From Paraflavitalea sp966211765 (GTDB lineage Bacteria; Bacteroidota; Bacteroidia; Chitinophagales; Chitinophagaceae), in NCBI GenBank assembly GCA_966211765.1, contig CBIHOV010000002.1:248001-312000 (forward strand): a stretch of DNA of 64,000 nucleotides, written 5' to 3'. Below the pieces are notes generated by a model that made no database searches, was not told the DNA's origin, and was given only the letters and a program-made list of their open reading frames with translations. This document shows positions 26,527-34,889 of this stretch, one piece after another. The position numbers and the translations under genes are program-made. Within the stretch, counting starts at the first letter, position 1. Every line of letters begins with the position of its first letter.

Positions 26527-26889
26527 TTAGTGGTCCATACCACCGCCGTCTTCTGTCTTTTTACAGCATTTGGGCAGCTTCTTGTACGCTTCTGCGTCGG
26601 CCGTTACATCATCTGCATCATAACCGGCATTGGCAATGGCGGTCTTCACATTCTCTATATTGGTACGCTCGGCAACAAAAGTAACCTTGGTTACTTTCTT
26701 TTTGTAATCTACGTTCACTTTTTGAACGCCGTCTTCGCGCTTCATGAACTCTTCAATGCGCTTTTTGCAGCTTTCGCACTGTACAGTGGGGGTCTTAATG
26801 GTGACTGTCTGGACTCCTTTTTTAACTTGTCCAAATCCTGTGGTCAGGATGCCGGTGATGGCTACAGCCAATAGAAATAGCTTCTTCAT
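26527..26889 (-). CDS. exported heavy-metal-associated domain protein
   Basis: 120 residues. A signal peptide (1-20, ending TTGFG) precedes a single HMA fold with the metal-binding motif C38-E-S-C41, then VQKVNVDYKKKVTKVTF and IENVKTAIANAGYDAD, as in copper chaperones and the N-termini of P-type ATPases. The C-terminus ends CCKKTEDGGGMDH with two more Cys and a Met-Asp-His tail that could bind metal. Being exported, it probably handles copper or a similar ion in the periplasm; the ion is inferred. A TATATTTG box (26906-26913 on the minus strand) just upstream could be its -7 element. Confidence 0.88.
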   Translation of the reverse strand: MKKLFLLAVAITGILTTGFGQVKKGVQTVTIKTPTVQCESCKKRIEEFMKREDGVQKVNVDYKKKVTKVTFVAERTNIENVKTAIANAGYDADDVTADAEAYKKLPKCCKKTEDGGGMDH

Positions 26890-26914
26890 ACAGACATAGT
26901 TTTCTCAAATATAG

Positions 26915-27550
26915 CTATTTCCCTGTCCAGTTGCCAGGGTCCTGGCTCCACTTTAACAAAACCTCCTGCTGGTCAGCGGATATGAGTGCTTTTTCAATGG
27001 CCAGGTCAATGAGCACGGGATAATTAGTAAGGGATCTATAAGCAATTCCGGCCTTTTCGAAAGCCGCTGCTGCAACGGGGAAACCGTAGGTAAAAATGGA
27101 TACCATACCGATCACTTCCAGTCCGGCTGCCTTTAAAACGTCTACCACCTGGAGGCTGCTTTTACCGGTAGAAACCAGGTCTTCAATCACCACTACTTTC
27201 TGTGCGGGCGTGTAAGATCCTTCAATCTGATTGCCCAGGCCGTGTTCCTTTGGCTTAGGGCGTACATATATATAGGGTAGTTTCAGTTGATCGGCGGCCA
27301 TAGCACCCCAGGCAATGCCGGCGGTGGCTACTCCTGCCAATAGATCAGCTTCGGGAAACTGTTCAAAGATCACATTACACATCTCTGATTTAATGAAATC
27401 ACGGATATAAGGAAAAGACAACACCTTGCGGTTATCGCAATAAATAGGGCTTTTCCAACCCGATGCCCAGGTAAAAGGTTCTCCTGGATTTAATTTAATA
27501 GCATTAATTTGTAGTAGCTTTTCGGCTACTGCTTTTTCGTTCTGGGACAT
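26915..27550 (-). CDS. pyrE: orotate phosphoribosyltransferase
   Basis: 211 residues, normal length. It joins orotate to PRPP to give orotidine monophosphate, the fifth step of pyrimidine synthesis. The PRPP-binding motif VVVIEDLVSTGKS spans residues 119-131, and the catalytic loop KPKEHGLGNQIEG follows RP at 98. TWASGWKSPIYCDNR (27-41) is the orotate-binding start of the family. The gene is divergent from a Nudix gene with 61 nt between them and is separate from the pyrR-pyrB operon 3 kb away. Confidence 0.96.
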   Translation of the reverse strand: MSQNEKAVAEKLLQINAIKLNPGEPFTWASGWKSPIYCDNRKVLSFPYIRDFIKSEMCNVIFEQFPEADLLAGVATAGIAWGAMAADQLKLPYIYVRPKPKEHGLGNQIEGSYTPAQKVVVIEDLVSTGKSSLQVVDVLKAAGLEVIGMVSIFTYGFPVAAAAFEKAGIAYRSLTNYPVLIDLAIEKALISADQQEVLLKWSQDPGNWTGK

Positions 27551-27611
27551 AGAGTGATTTTATTCAGTCCGGCGAAATTGGCGGTTGGGCCGGGAAAATG
27601 GAAAATTATTT

Positions 27612-28238
27612 ATGCACATCAAGATCTACTTCAACGACAAACCTTTGTTCCTGACGGACGAAATTACCCCCGAAATTGAACCGTATGCGCATCATGATGA
27701 TGCTATTTTGATCGATGAATTCTCTACCCCCGGCGTTAATTCGATGATCCATGAAATGCGCCTGGCGAAAATACATGCAGGGATTTTCCTCCATTCCAAC
27801 CTGGCTGAGCTGGAAAAGACCTTTCGCAAGAAGTTTACGCTGGTAAAGGCGGCCGGTGGCCTTGTATTGAATGATGCAGGAGAGATATTAATGATGTTGC
27901 GTCGCGGTAAATGGGATCTCCCCAAGGGTAAGCTGGACCCAGGAGAATCGCTGGAAACCTGTGCTGTGCGGGAGGTTCAGGAAGAAACAGGGCTTCAAAA
28001 AGTGATCCTTGAAAAGCCACTGATCGTAACCTATCATACCTATGATGAAAGTGGCAAACATATATTAAAGGAGTCGCACTGGTATGTATTGAAAGCACCA
28101 GGAAAGCAGTCGTTAGTCCCTCAATGGGAAGAACAGATCACTGAATTGAAATGGGTGGCCGCAGCGGAAGTAAAACAGTATACGAATAATACCTTCCCTT
28201 CCATCATCGATGTATTACAGGCAGGTGGATTTCTGTAA
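27612..28238 (+). CDS. Nudix hydrolase
   Basis: 208 residues from the ATG at 27612 (MHIKIYFNDKPLFL); the upstream ATG at 27585 is possible but adds nine residues without family likeness. The Nudix box is perfect: G106-x5-E112-x7-R120-E-V-Q-E-E-T-G-L128. The first 80 residues form an extra N-terminal domain seen in Bacteroidota homologues. The family hydrolyses nucleoside diphosphates linked to another group; the substrate cannot be told from sequence. The position next to pyrE suggests nucleotide housekeeping but does not prove it. Confidence 0.92.
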   Translation: MHIKIYFNDKPLFLTDEITPEIEPYAHHDDAILIDEFSTPGVNSMIHEMRLAKIHAGIFLHSNLAELEKTFRKKFTLVKAAGGLVLNDAGEILMMLRRGKWDLPKGKLDPGESLETCAVREVQEETGLQKVILEKPLIVTYHTYDESGKHILKESHWYVLKAPGKQSLVPQWEEQITELKWVAAAEVKQYTNNTFPSIIDVLQAGGFL

Positions 28239-28296
28239 ACAGGCTCCAACTGTACAGAACAAAATCAAAACGTAAGGAATCTTCTTATGAGTAGTG

Positions 28297-28722
28297 TTAT
28301 TTCTTAGGCAGGATAGCTACTGTAAGCCGGCTAATGCATACCAGTTTATCTCTTTCATCCTGTATCCTGATATCCCATACATGGGTGGAAGCGCCAATAT
28401 GAATAGGTGTGGCTGTACCCGTTACAAATCCTTCCCGTACACCACGTATATGGTTGGCATTTATTTCCAGTCCTACGCAAATGAACTTCGATTGGTCGAT
28501 CACCAATGCGGATGCTACACTACCCAATGTTTCGGCCAGTACACAGGAGGCTCCGCCATGCAATAAGCCATAGGGTTGATGTGTACGGTGGTCAACAGGC
28601 ATCCGGCCTTTCAGAAAGTCGGGGCCTATTTCGGTGAATTCAATACCAATCTGTTCAGCAATGGTATTCTTACCTAAGGGCTGAATATCGTGTACTTGTA
28701 CAGGCTTGTGAAACCAGATCAT
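28297..28722 (-). CDS. hotdog-fold thioesterase, MenI/PaaI-like
   Basis: 141 residues. MPVDHRTHQPYGLLHGGASCVLAETLGSVA (41-70) matches the active-site helix of the family, with HGG at 55-57 and the catalytic Glu64. The likeness to E. coli MenI, which cleaves 1,4-dihydroxy-2-naphthoyl-CoA in menaquinone synthesis, is strong in this segment. Bacteroidota use menaquinone, so that role is plausible, but PaaI-type enzymes share the same motifs. It is the last gene of a likely pyrR-pyrB-coaD operon (50 nt after coaD) and meets the Nudix gene tail to tail. Confidence 0.9.
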   Translation of the reverse strand: MIWFHKPVQVHDIQPLGKNTIAEQIGIEFTEIGPDFLKGRMPVDHRTHQPYGLLHGGASCVLAETLGSVASALVIDQSKFICVGLEINANHIRGVREGFVTGTATPIHIGASTHVWDIRIQDERDKLVCISRLTVAILPKK

Positions 28723-28772
28723 GTAGTGAATTGTGAATGGTCAATAGTGATCAGGAATTATTATTTCCAGGC

Positions 28773-29261
28773 TTATATCTCGTATTTCTTTCTTTGTTCG
28801 AGGGACCTGGCCACCACATCGGGCAGGAATTTCATGACATCTCCGCCGTTCCTTAGTACGTCGCGTACCAGGGTAGAGGCAACAGAAGTAAATTGAGGCA
28901 GGCAGGTGAGAAAAACAGTTTCAATATTGGTATCCAGGCTACGATTCATATCGGCAATTGCCTTTTCATATTCAAAATCGTTTACGTAGCGGATGCCCCG
29001 TACGATGAAATTGGCGCCTACTTTCTGGCAGCAATCAACGGTCAGCCCTTCATACAATACTGCGCTTACTTTGGGATTGTCCTTATAAATTTCCTCTATC
29101 CAGGATATACGCTGATCATCGGAAAACATGGGCGTTTTGTTGATGTTGCGTCCTATACCGATCACCAGCTTATCAAATAAAGGCAATGCCCGGTTGATAA
29201 TATCGAGGTGACCAATGGTGATGGGGTCAAACGTTCCGGGAAATAAAGCAATTCGTTGCAT
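28773..29261 (-). CDS. coaD: pantetheine-phosphate adenylyltransferase
   Basis: 162 residues, normal length. It transfers AMP from ATP to 4'-phosphopantetheine, the next-to-last step of coenzyme A synthesis. The nucleotidyltransferase motif GTFDPITIGHLDII is at 9-22 (T/HxGH at 15-18), and the C-terminal ATP loop is present as SVASTLVRDVLRNGGDV. FIVRGIRYVNDFEYE is the family substrate-binding region. It lies 59 nt behind pyrB on the same strand. Confidence 0.97.
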   Translation of the reverse strand: MQRIALFPGTFDPITIGHLDIINRALPLFDKLVIGIGRNINKTPMFSDDQRISWIEEIYKDNPKVSAVLYEGLTVDCCQKVGANFIVRGIRYVNDFEYEKAIADMNRSLDTNIETVFLTCLPQFTSVASTLVRDVLRNGGDVMKFLPDVVARSLEQRKKYEI

Positions 29262-29320
29262 AAGAGGAATTTAAGGAACAAGGCTTACTGGCAATATGCA
29301 GGTACAAAAAGGCAATATAC

Positions 29321-30256
29321 TTAATTCATGGTCCCTCGTCCGCCTGAAAGCAGGTAAAGGGCTGCCATACGTACGGCTACACCATTTTCCACCTGCTGCA
29401 GGATGATCGCTTGTTTGCTATCCGCAGCGTCACTGTCCAGTTCCACCCCACGATTGATAGGTCCAGGGTGCATGATCACCACTTCTTTATTCAGGCTGTC
29501 GAGTAATCGTTTATTAATACCGTATGCCAGGCTATATTCCCTGAGGGAAGAAAAAAGTACCTGGTTCTGGCGCTCCAGCTGGATGCGCAATACATTGGCT
29601 ACATCACACCACTCCAATGCTTTTTTCAGGTTGTATTCCACCCTCACATCGAAGGCTTCTTTGATGTACTTCGGTATCAGTGTGGGAGGGCCTGCTACCA
29701 TGATTTCGGCGCCCATTTTCTTAAGCAGGTAGATATTGCTCATGGCCACGCGTGAGTGCATGATATCGCCTATAATGGCCACTTTCAAGCCTTCCAGCTT
29801 GCCCAGCCTTTCCCGCATGGAGAAGGCATCCAATAACCCTTGTGTGGGGTGCTCATTGATCCCATCGCCGGCATTGATGATCGCTGCCGGGATATGTTTT
29901 GCCAGGAAATGTGGGGCGCCGCTGGCGCTATGCCGCATTACCACCATATCCACTTTCATGGACAGGATATTATTAACGGTATCCAGCAAGGTCTCTCCCT
30001 TGGAAACAGAAGAACCACTGGCAGTAAAATTAATGGTATCGGCGCTAAGTCTTTTCTCAGCCAATTCGAAGGAAATACGGGTACGGGTAGAATTCTCGTA
30101 AAACAAATTGACGATGGTCACATCCCGTAGGGAAGGGACTTTTTTTATGGGTCTTTGCAATACCTCTTTGAATTCCGTAGCAGTATCTAAGATAAGCTGG
30201 ATGTCTTGCCGGGTAAGATCCCTGATGCCGAGCAGATGTTTAACTGAAAGTTGCAT
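29321..30256 (-). CDS. pyrB: aspartate carbamoyltransferase, catalytic subunit
   Basis: 311 residues from the ATG at 30256 (MQLSVKHLLGIRDL), the usual family length; an ATG at 30286 would add ten residues. It forms carbamoyl-aspartate, the first committed step of pyrimidine synthesis. The carbamoyl-phosphate loop STRTR is at 56-60, HPTQGLLDAF in the middle and MHPGPINRGVELDSD near the end, all intact. No pyrI regulatory subunit is nearby. The gene follows pyrR by 69 nt, a common pairing. Confidence 0.96.
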   Translation of the reverse strand: MQLSVKHLLGIRDLTRQDIQLILDTATEFKEVLQRPIKKVPSLRDVTIVNLFYENSTRTRISFELAEKRLSADTINFTASGSSVSKGETLLDTVNNILSMKVDMVVMRHSASGAPHFLAKHIPAAIINAGDGINEHPTQGLLDAFSMRERLGKLEGLKVAIIGDIMHSRVAMSNIYLLKKMGAEIMVAGPPTLIPKYIKEAFDVRVEYNLKKALEWCDVANVLRIQLERQNQVLFSSLREYSLAYGINKRLLDSLNKEVVIMHPGPINRGVELDSDAADSKQAIILQQVENGVAVRMAALYLLSGGRGTMN

Positions 30257-30325
30257 GTCGGGCAGCAAAATTAGGGCAAAATACAATAAGGTACAAAATA
30301 AGGTATCGCACAGGATACTAACATC

Positions 30326-30847
30326 TTATAATAGCACAACTTCTTCTTTTCCATCCTTTTCCTTCCAAAACACCTTTACTTTTTGGGATACTATGGAGTC
30401 GATGGATTTACCTACATAGTCGGCCTGAATAGGAAGCTGGCGGCTAAAACGGCGGTCGATGAGGATGCACAATTCCACTTTGGCGGGCCTTCCAAAGCCC
30501 ATCAAGGCGTCCAGGGCCGCCCGGATGGTACGCCCGGTATACAGCACATCGTCGATGATCACCACGTTTTTGTTCTCTATGCTGAAGGGGATATCTGTAT
30601 GGTTGGGGGATTGCAGGGAATTGCGGATATCATCCCGGTAAAAGGTGATGTCCAGTTTTCCGTATTTAACCAGGCCGGCAGGCACCAATTCACGTATTTC
30701 CCGGACGATCTGGTCGGAGACAAAAATGCCCCGGGGTTGGATACCTATCAATACTGTATTCTCGAGGTTGACGTGATTTTCCAGTATCTGGTGGCCCAGG
30801 CGTTTGATGGTTATAGCCAGTTGCTGTTCGTTCAATACCGTTTTCAT
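30326..30847 (-). CDS. pyrR: PyrR: pyrimidine operon regulator / uracil phosphoribosyltransferase
   Basis: 173 residues. The PRPP motif NVVIIDDVLYTGRTIR spans 94-109, preceded by YRDDI (70-74) and IGIQPRG (34-40), all family features. In Bacillus the protein binds leader RNA and attenuates transcription when UMP is high; in other bacteria it may act mainly as an enzyme. The region upstream of this gene contains no convincing PyrR-binding RNA loop or attenuator, so RNA control is not supported here. It is the first gene of the pyrR-pyrB-coaD-thioesterase run. Confidence 0.93.
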   Translation of the reverse strand: MKTVLNEQQLAITIKRLGHQILENHVNLENTVLIGIQPRGIFVSDQIVREIRELVPAGLVKYGKLDITFYRDDIRNSLQSPNHTDIPFSIENKNVVIIDDVLYTGRTIRAALDALMGFGRPAKVELCILIDRRFSRQLPIQADYVGKSIDSIVSQKVKVFWKEKDGKEEVVLL

Positions 30848-30927
30848 GTAAATAATATTAGTCTCTTCAAAGCCACCGGGATCTTTAGCAGGACCCTTTA
30901 AAAAGAAAAATTTCCATAAAAGTAAGA

Positions 30928-30952
30928 AACCACTGCCAATGACAGTGGTTTT
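30928..30952 (-). terminator. terminator of the barrel gene upstream of pyrR
   Basis: A 9-bp stem (30928-30936 with 30944-30952), followed on the minus strand by T-rich sequence. It separates the outer-membrane protein gene from pyrR. Confidence 0.7.
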
Positions 30953-30990
30953 CTCTTAAAGAATATGTTTAAGCTAGCCGGACCAGTTTA

Positions 30991-31557
30991 TCAGAATGAT
31001 CCGAGGGTATAAGCAACCCCAATTTGTAATACGCTGTTACGTATTTTGCCTGCATAGTCTGAGACATCAGTCAAGCCCAGGTTCCAGCGAAGGCCTACAC
31101 TTGCCTGATCGGTGAATCTAAAACCAGCACCAAATCCCCAGGATATATCTAAGGATTTATAGGAACCGCTAACGCCATGTACTCTGCCATCTTCCTTCAC
31201 CTTGGCATTTATTAAGAACCCAAACTGAGGTCCTGTCTCCGCATAAAACCCTGATGGATCGTTATACTGTCCCAATATGGGTACGTTGAGGTAATTAAGC
31301 CGGAGCTTCGTATCATCTCCTTCATCATCAAACTTAGCACCCTGCCTGGAGAATACAAATTCGGGCTGCAAACTAAACCGATCTATCAGGGGGATATTTG
31401 CGAAACCACCTACATGAAAACTAAGCTTCATGTCATTATTATTCACATCTCCGGAAATATTAGCCAAATTAAATCCGCTTTTAACGCCAAGCTTAACCTG
31501 CGCCTGCCCTGCGAGGAAGGAAGCAGCACATACGATCATTAAGAAAACCTTTTTCAT
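30991..31557 (-). CDS. small outer-membrane beta-barrel protein (paralogue 1)
   Basis: 188 residues from the ATG at 31557, which opens a clear signal peptide (MKKVFLMIVCAASFLAGQAQ); the longer frame to 31701 adds 48 residues with no signal. The mature protein is a PorT-like/porin-family eight-strand barrel (VKLGVKSGFNLANISGDV, RFSLQPEFVFSRQGAK, YAETGPQFGFLINAKV) ending VLQIGVAYTLGSF with an aromatic last residue. It shares many positions with the next gene (31902-32489), so the two are tandem paralogues. No transport function can be assigned. Confidence 0.88.
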   Translation of the reverse strand: MKKVFLMIVCAASFLAGQAQVKLGVKSGFNLANISGDVNNNDMKLSFHVGGFANIPLIDRFSLQPEFVFSRQGAKFDDEGDDTKLRLNYLNVPILGQYNDPSGFYAETGPQFGFLINAKVKEDGRVHGVSGSYKSLDISWGFGAGFRFTDQASVGLRWNLGLTDVSDYAGKIRNSVLQIGVAYTLGSF

Positions 31558-31741
31558 GACTTTTAGTTTTTCCGGGGCATTCCCCCGGGAGTGATTAGAA
31601 ATTTGAAGCGCGAAACTATGGCAAAACAAATTTTCTGTTGTTACACAATAACGTGATTTTATTAACGGTACCGGTATAAGCCTATCATAACGAAGAATCA
31701 TACAAATTATTATGGTTTCCGGGCAGGCAATAGCAATACGT

Positions 31742-31786
31742 ACAGGTACCTGTTAGCATTAAATAATTAACAACAGGCCACCTGTT
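31742..31786. promoter_or_regulatory. two ACAGG-CCTGT palindromes upstream of a barrel gene
   Basis: ACAGGTACCTGT (31742-31753) is a perfect 12-bp palindrome and AACAGG-cca-CCTGTT (31772-31786) a second dyad 18 nt further. They lie 185-230 nt before the ATG of the paralogue 1 gene. They resemble operators, but no regulator is known. The remainder of 31558-31901 holds no gene. Confidence 0.4.
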
Positions 31787-31852
31787 AAAAGCTGGTTAAT
31801 AAGGATGGGTGCATTTTATGGCATCAGCCAAGGGATCTTGATAATAAAAAAA

Positions 31853-31876
31853 ACCGACCATCAAAAGATGGCCGGT
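31853..31876 (-). terminator. terminator of barrel paralogue 2
   Basis: ACCGACCATC (31853-31862) pairs with GATGGCCGGT (31867-31876) except for one A-C mismatch on the plus strand, around AAAA; on the minus strand a run of T follows. It lies 26 nt past the stop. Confidence 0.75.
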
Positions 31877-31901
31877 ATTCCTATTGAATGATCAAACAAG
31901 C

Positions 31902-32489
31902 TTATTTACTGCCAAGCACGTAGAACACACCCACCTGGATAACGCTGTTCCTCACCTTATAATCTTCTTCATTGCCTTTAGCGATATTACTAAGCCCCAG
32001 GTTAAAGCGCGCATTGAAGCCAAGGTTTGATTTTGTAAGAAATCCTGCACCAAAAGCCCAGGCAAAATCTATTCCTTTGGTATGTTCTTTTACATCCTGC
32101 TTCCCTCCATCCGATTTCACCTTTGCACTCAACAGAAAGCCCAGTTGGGGGCCAGTTTCAGCATAGAAACCACCGGAAGTATTGTATTGAACGAGTACAG
32201 GAATGTTTAGATAGGTAAAGTTGTTCTTTGCTTCGCTGGAAATACCTTCCCATGTCATTTTCTCCTTTGCTCCTTGTGTGGAAAATACCAGTTCAGGTTG
32301 GAAACTGATTTCCTCTGTCAGAGAGATCTTTGCAAACGCGCCTGCATTGATCCCGGCTTTCATTTTATTGCCTTCTACATCACCAGAAAAATTGGCAAGG
32401 TTGAGCCCGGCTTTAACGCCATACTTTACTTGAGCAGAAGAAGCCATGCAAATACCGGAGAGGGTGAGGATCAAAAAAAACTTTTTCAT
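31902..32489 (-). CDS. small outer-membrane beta-barrel protein (paralogue 2)
   Basis: 195 residues. A signal peptide (1-19, ending SSAQ) and the same barrel pattern as the downstream paralogue: VKYGVKAGLNLANFSGDVEG, ISFQPELVFSTQGAK, FYAETGPQLGFLLSAKVKSDGG, ending VIQVGVFYVLGSK. The tandem copies probably arose by local duplication and then diverged. Each has its own terminator, so they are not necessarily expressed together. Function unknown. Confidence 0.88.
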   Translation of the reverse strand: MKKFFLILTLSGICMASSAQVKYGVKAGLNLANFSGDVEGNKMKAGINAGAFAKISLTEEISFQPELVFSTQGAKEKMTWEGISSEAKNNFTYLNIPVLVQYNTSGGFYAETGPQLGFLLSAKVKSDGGKQDVKEHTKGIDFAWAFGAGFLTKSNLGFNARFNLGLSNIAKGNEEDYKVRNSVIQVGVFYVLGSK

Positions 32490-32834
32490 AAAATCACATC
32501 TTTTATTGGTTATTGATGCGGCAAAACTCCGCTATACGAGCCCTGTAGACAATAGCATAAAGATGTGGTTTTGCTTAGGGAACCATGCGAATGATCATGC
32601 GCAACCACTCAAATTGCTCAACAAAAGGTGTGAAATGTCGGATTTAGGGTATGAACTACACAATACCACCCGGATACAGTGTATAACATGTTTCACATAC
32701 ACACTAACAATTCAGCGCAGCTGATAATATTTTAGGATGCATACACAATAAAAATGATGTTTATACCTTTTTTATAGTCGAATTGCTACTAGTAGTTTTT
32801 GCATTCATTTCTAATTAACCTAAAAAACCACAAA

Positions 32835-33371
32835 ATGAAAAAGGTTTTATTCGCAGCATTAATGACAATTGCAGTACAAGGAGTTTTCGCACAGGTAAAC
32901 AAGGGCCAATGGTTAGTTGGTGGTAATGCCGACTTTGCATCAAGCAAACATGGCGAGCTTAAGGCTACTGAATTTACCTTCAGCCCAAATGCTGGTTATT
33001 TCTTTATTGACAAGTTCGCTGGTGGTCTTCGTGTAGACCTGACCAGTTTAAAGTACAAGGGCGCTGATGCTTCCACCCGGTTTTTAATTGCACCCTTCCT
33101 GCGTTATTATTTCCTGGAAGCTGCACAAAAAGTCAATGTTTTTGCTGATGCCAGTTATGGATTTGGCTCTGTGAAAGATGACGGTGAAAGCGCAAGCCAA
33201 AACGGATTTGCTATTTCTGCTGGTCCTGCAGTGTTCTTAACTCCGAACACAGCACTTGAATTTGCTTTGCAGTACCGTTCTCTGGGCGGAGATGCATATG
33301 GTGATGACAACCTGAACACTTTCGGCTTTAAAGTCGGTTTCCAGATCCACCTGGGTGGCGGAAAGAAGTAA
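32835..33371 (+). CDS. outer-membrane beta-barrel protein
   Basis: 178 residues from the ATG at 32835, which starts a signal peptide (MKKVLFAALMTIAVQGVFAQ). The rest is an eight-strand barrel (GQWLVGGNADFASSKHGE, YFFIDKFAGGLRVDLTSLKY, FLIAPFLRYYFLEAAQKVNVFADASYGFG) ending GFKVGFQIHLGGGKK. Family: small porin-like or OmpA-barrel-like proteins of Bacteroidota, role unknown. It is divergent from barrel paralogue 2; the shared 345-bp gap (32490-32834) is AT-rich, must hold both promoters, and shows no gene. Confidence 0.85.
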   Translation: MKKVLFAALMTIAVQGVFAQVNKGQWLVGGNADFASSKHGELKATEFTFSPNAGYFFIDKFAGGLRVDLTSLKYKGADASTRFLIAPFLRYYFLEAAQKVNVFADASYGFGSVKDDGESASQNGFAISAGPAVFLTPNTALEFALQYRSLGGDAYGDDNLNTFGFKVGFQIHLGGGKK

Positions 33372-33392
33372 AGTATAAAGAGCGCTTAATAA

Positions 33393-33426
33393 AAAAGCAG
33401 GCTATCGTTACCGATGGCCTGCTTTT
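33393..33426 (+). terminator. strong terminator of the barrel gene
   Basis: A 15-bp stem with one G-T pair (33393-33407 with 33412-33426) and a TTAC loop, 21 nt past the stop. Convergent with the DUF2752 gene, so it may work both ways. Confidence 0.88.
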
Positions 33427-33449
33427 TCTATTGTTGATTCCGCCAATTT

Positions 33450-33782
33450 CTATACCTGTGGTTGTGGTTGCCGCAACGCCGCACGCATCTTTAGAAACAC
33501 CTTACGCTCTTTCAGGAACCAGTAGACCCAGAATACAGCCAACACAGGGAATATCAGGAAGGACAGCATATGGTAGGCATACGCTTCTTCAAATTCAAAG
33601 TGAATGAGGTGCATACAGGCCCTGGTGAGCCCACAGGCATAGCATTCTACATTGAAGAGCACCCTGGAAAGGCAAACTGCTTCTCCCTTATCAAAAAAAT
33701 CGGCTGGTAGTATTAATAATACAATAGGGGTTGCAACAATAAAGACCAGCTTGGCAATAGTAAATAAGTAACGGAATTGCAT
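33450..33782 (-). CDS. DUF2752 membrane protein
   Basis: 110 residues with two or three membrane helices (10-25, 70-90). The family motif is present as CLSRVLFNVECYACGLTRACMHL (33-55), with Cys residues in the C-x2-CGLTR pattern, followed by a short helix and FPVLAVFWVYWFLKER. Function is unknown; the Cys-rich motif has suggested metal or redox roles but nothing is proven. It ends in a basic Gln/Pro tail. Confidence 0.87.
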   Translation of the reverse strand: MQFRYLFTIAKLVFIVATPIVLLILPADFFDKGEAVCLSRVLFNVECYACGLTRACMHLIHFEFEEAYAYHMLSFLIFPVLAVFWVYWFLKERKVFLKMRAALRQPQPQV

Positions 33783-33800
33783 TGTTCAGTAAATAAAAGA

Positions 33801-33829
33801 AAAGGCTCCGGTATGAAGCCGGAGCCTTT
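33801..33829 (-). terminator. terminator of the TM2 gene
   Basis: A perfect 11-bp GC-rich stem (33801-33811 with 33819-33829), 10 nt past the stop, followed on the minus strand by TCTTTTATTT. Confidence 0.88.
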
Positions 33830-33839
33830 CCATCAACAA

Positions 33840-34334
33840 TTATAAAGTTGTGGTATAAGTGCCATTTTTAGGCTGCAGGTCGCCAGTGATGATACGGATC
33901 AGGTCAATCAATGTCCAGATACCGCAAACACCTAAAGTCAACAATTGAACGATACCTTGCCAAGTGTAACCCAGGTAGAACCTGTGAATACCAAGACCAC
34001 CTACAACGATACAAAGAATAAGCGCAATTACCTGCGATTTGTCGCCTTCGCGGGGTACTGCATTCATCTTAGAAGTGATCTTCTTACCAAAAAGTTTCAG
34101 GCCGACCTTTTCTTTCAAGGTCAGCTTGCTACCTTTCAATTCGGTAACAATACCTTTCAATTCTTTGGTTGATACATTGCCATCGGCTGCAGCTTTTTCC
34201 CAGGCCAGTGTAGCCTTCTGTACGTTAACAGGCGTTTTGTCGGCGGGCTTCTCGCTATATGGTACAGCAGAAGTCAGCACAACTACGGAAGCAGCAGCAA
34301 TCGCAAGCAATGCAAAGGGTTTAAACAATTTCAT
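33840..34334 (-). CDS. TM2-domain protein with N-terminal helix and linker
   Basis: 164 residues. A signal-like first helix (1-24) and an Ala/Lys-rich linker (25-95) precede a TM2 domain at the end: SQVIALILCIVVGGLGIHRFYLG, then WQGIVQLLTLGVCGIWTLIDLIRI. The G-x-HRFYLG motif between the two helices is the hallmark of the domain. TM2 proteins are small membrane proteins of largely unknown role. The Pmp3-like protein at 43257 has the same plan (leader, charged linker, two-helix domain). Confidence 0.88.
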   Translation of the reverse strand: MKLFKPFALLAIAAASVVVLTSAVPYSEKPADKTPVNVQKATLAWEKAAADGNVSTKELKGIVTELKGSKLTLKEKVGLKLFGKKITSKMNAVPREGDKSQVIALILCIVVGGLGIHRFYLGYTWQGIVQLLTLGVCGIWTLIDLIRIITGDLQPKNGTYTTTL

Positions 34335-34784
34335 AAAAAGAGATGATTAGGTTTGCGCTTACTCTTTAGGATTTTCAGCTTCCTCCGCCTGACTTTTCTT
34401 GGATTTCGGCGTTCTCCCTAAGAAATGATCTATCAGATAGATTGTCTTAACGATTTCTATTTATATACAAGGCATCCTGAACAATTTTATTGTCCATTGA
34501 GCAAAATAACGAGGGTGTATTGAGTAGAAAACAGCAAACGGTATGAATTGTACCTTTTCAGGGACAAACCGATACTTATAAGCTAATTGAGTGGTGAATG
34601 ATCGCTATCGAACAGACTGCTTAGGTGTGCTATGAATGTTATTTCCATGGTAGAGTTGCTGATTAGGGTTAAACAAAAATGCTATTGATAATGACAATAT
34701 TATAATAAAAATAAACAAGTTTGTATAACCGCAAAAAAAATATCACATGGCTAAAATCAAATATGTTTTATTTCAATAACGCGT

Positions 34785-34803
34785 ACAGGTAGCTTCTACC
34801 TGT
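34785..34803. promoter_or_regulatory. third ACAGG-CCTGT dyad
   Basis: ACAGGTAG-CTT-CTACCTGT: perfect 8-nt arms around 3 nt. It resembles the two dyads near 31.75 kb. The gap 34335-34889 is otherwise AT-rich, holds the pruA terminator, and shows no gene. Confidence 0.4.
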
Positions 34804-34824
34804 TTTCGGGTAGGCCACAAAACA

Positions 34825-34855
34825 AAAAAGCTGTACTTCATCAGTACAGCTTTTT
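34825..34855 (-). terminator. terminator of pruA
   Basis: A perfect 13-bp stem (34825-34837 with 34843-34855) around TCATC, 34 nt past the pruA stop; the A and T ends give T runs on either strand. Confidence 0.88.
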
Positions 34856-34889
34856 TAATATATATCAAATGTGTATCAAAACCGGACAG

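Noticed and set aside
30848..30927. PyrR-binding RNA loop or attenuator before pyrR
   Set aside because: AGATCCCGGTGGCTT matches the binding consensus only in part, and no alternative terminator pairs with it.
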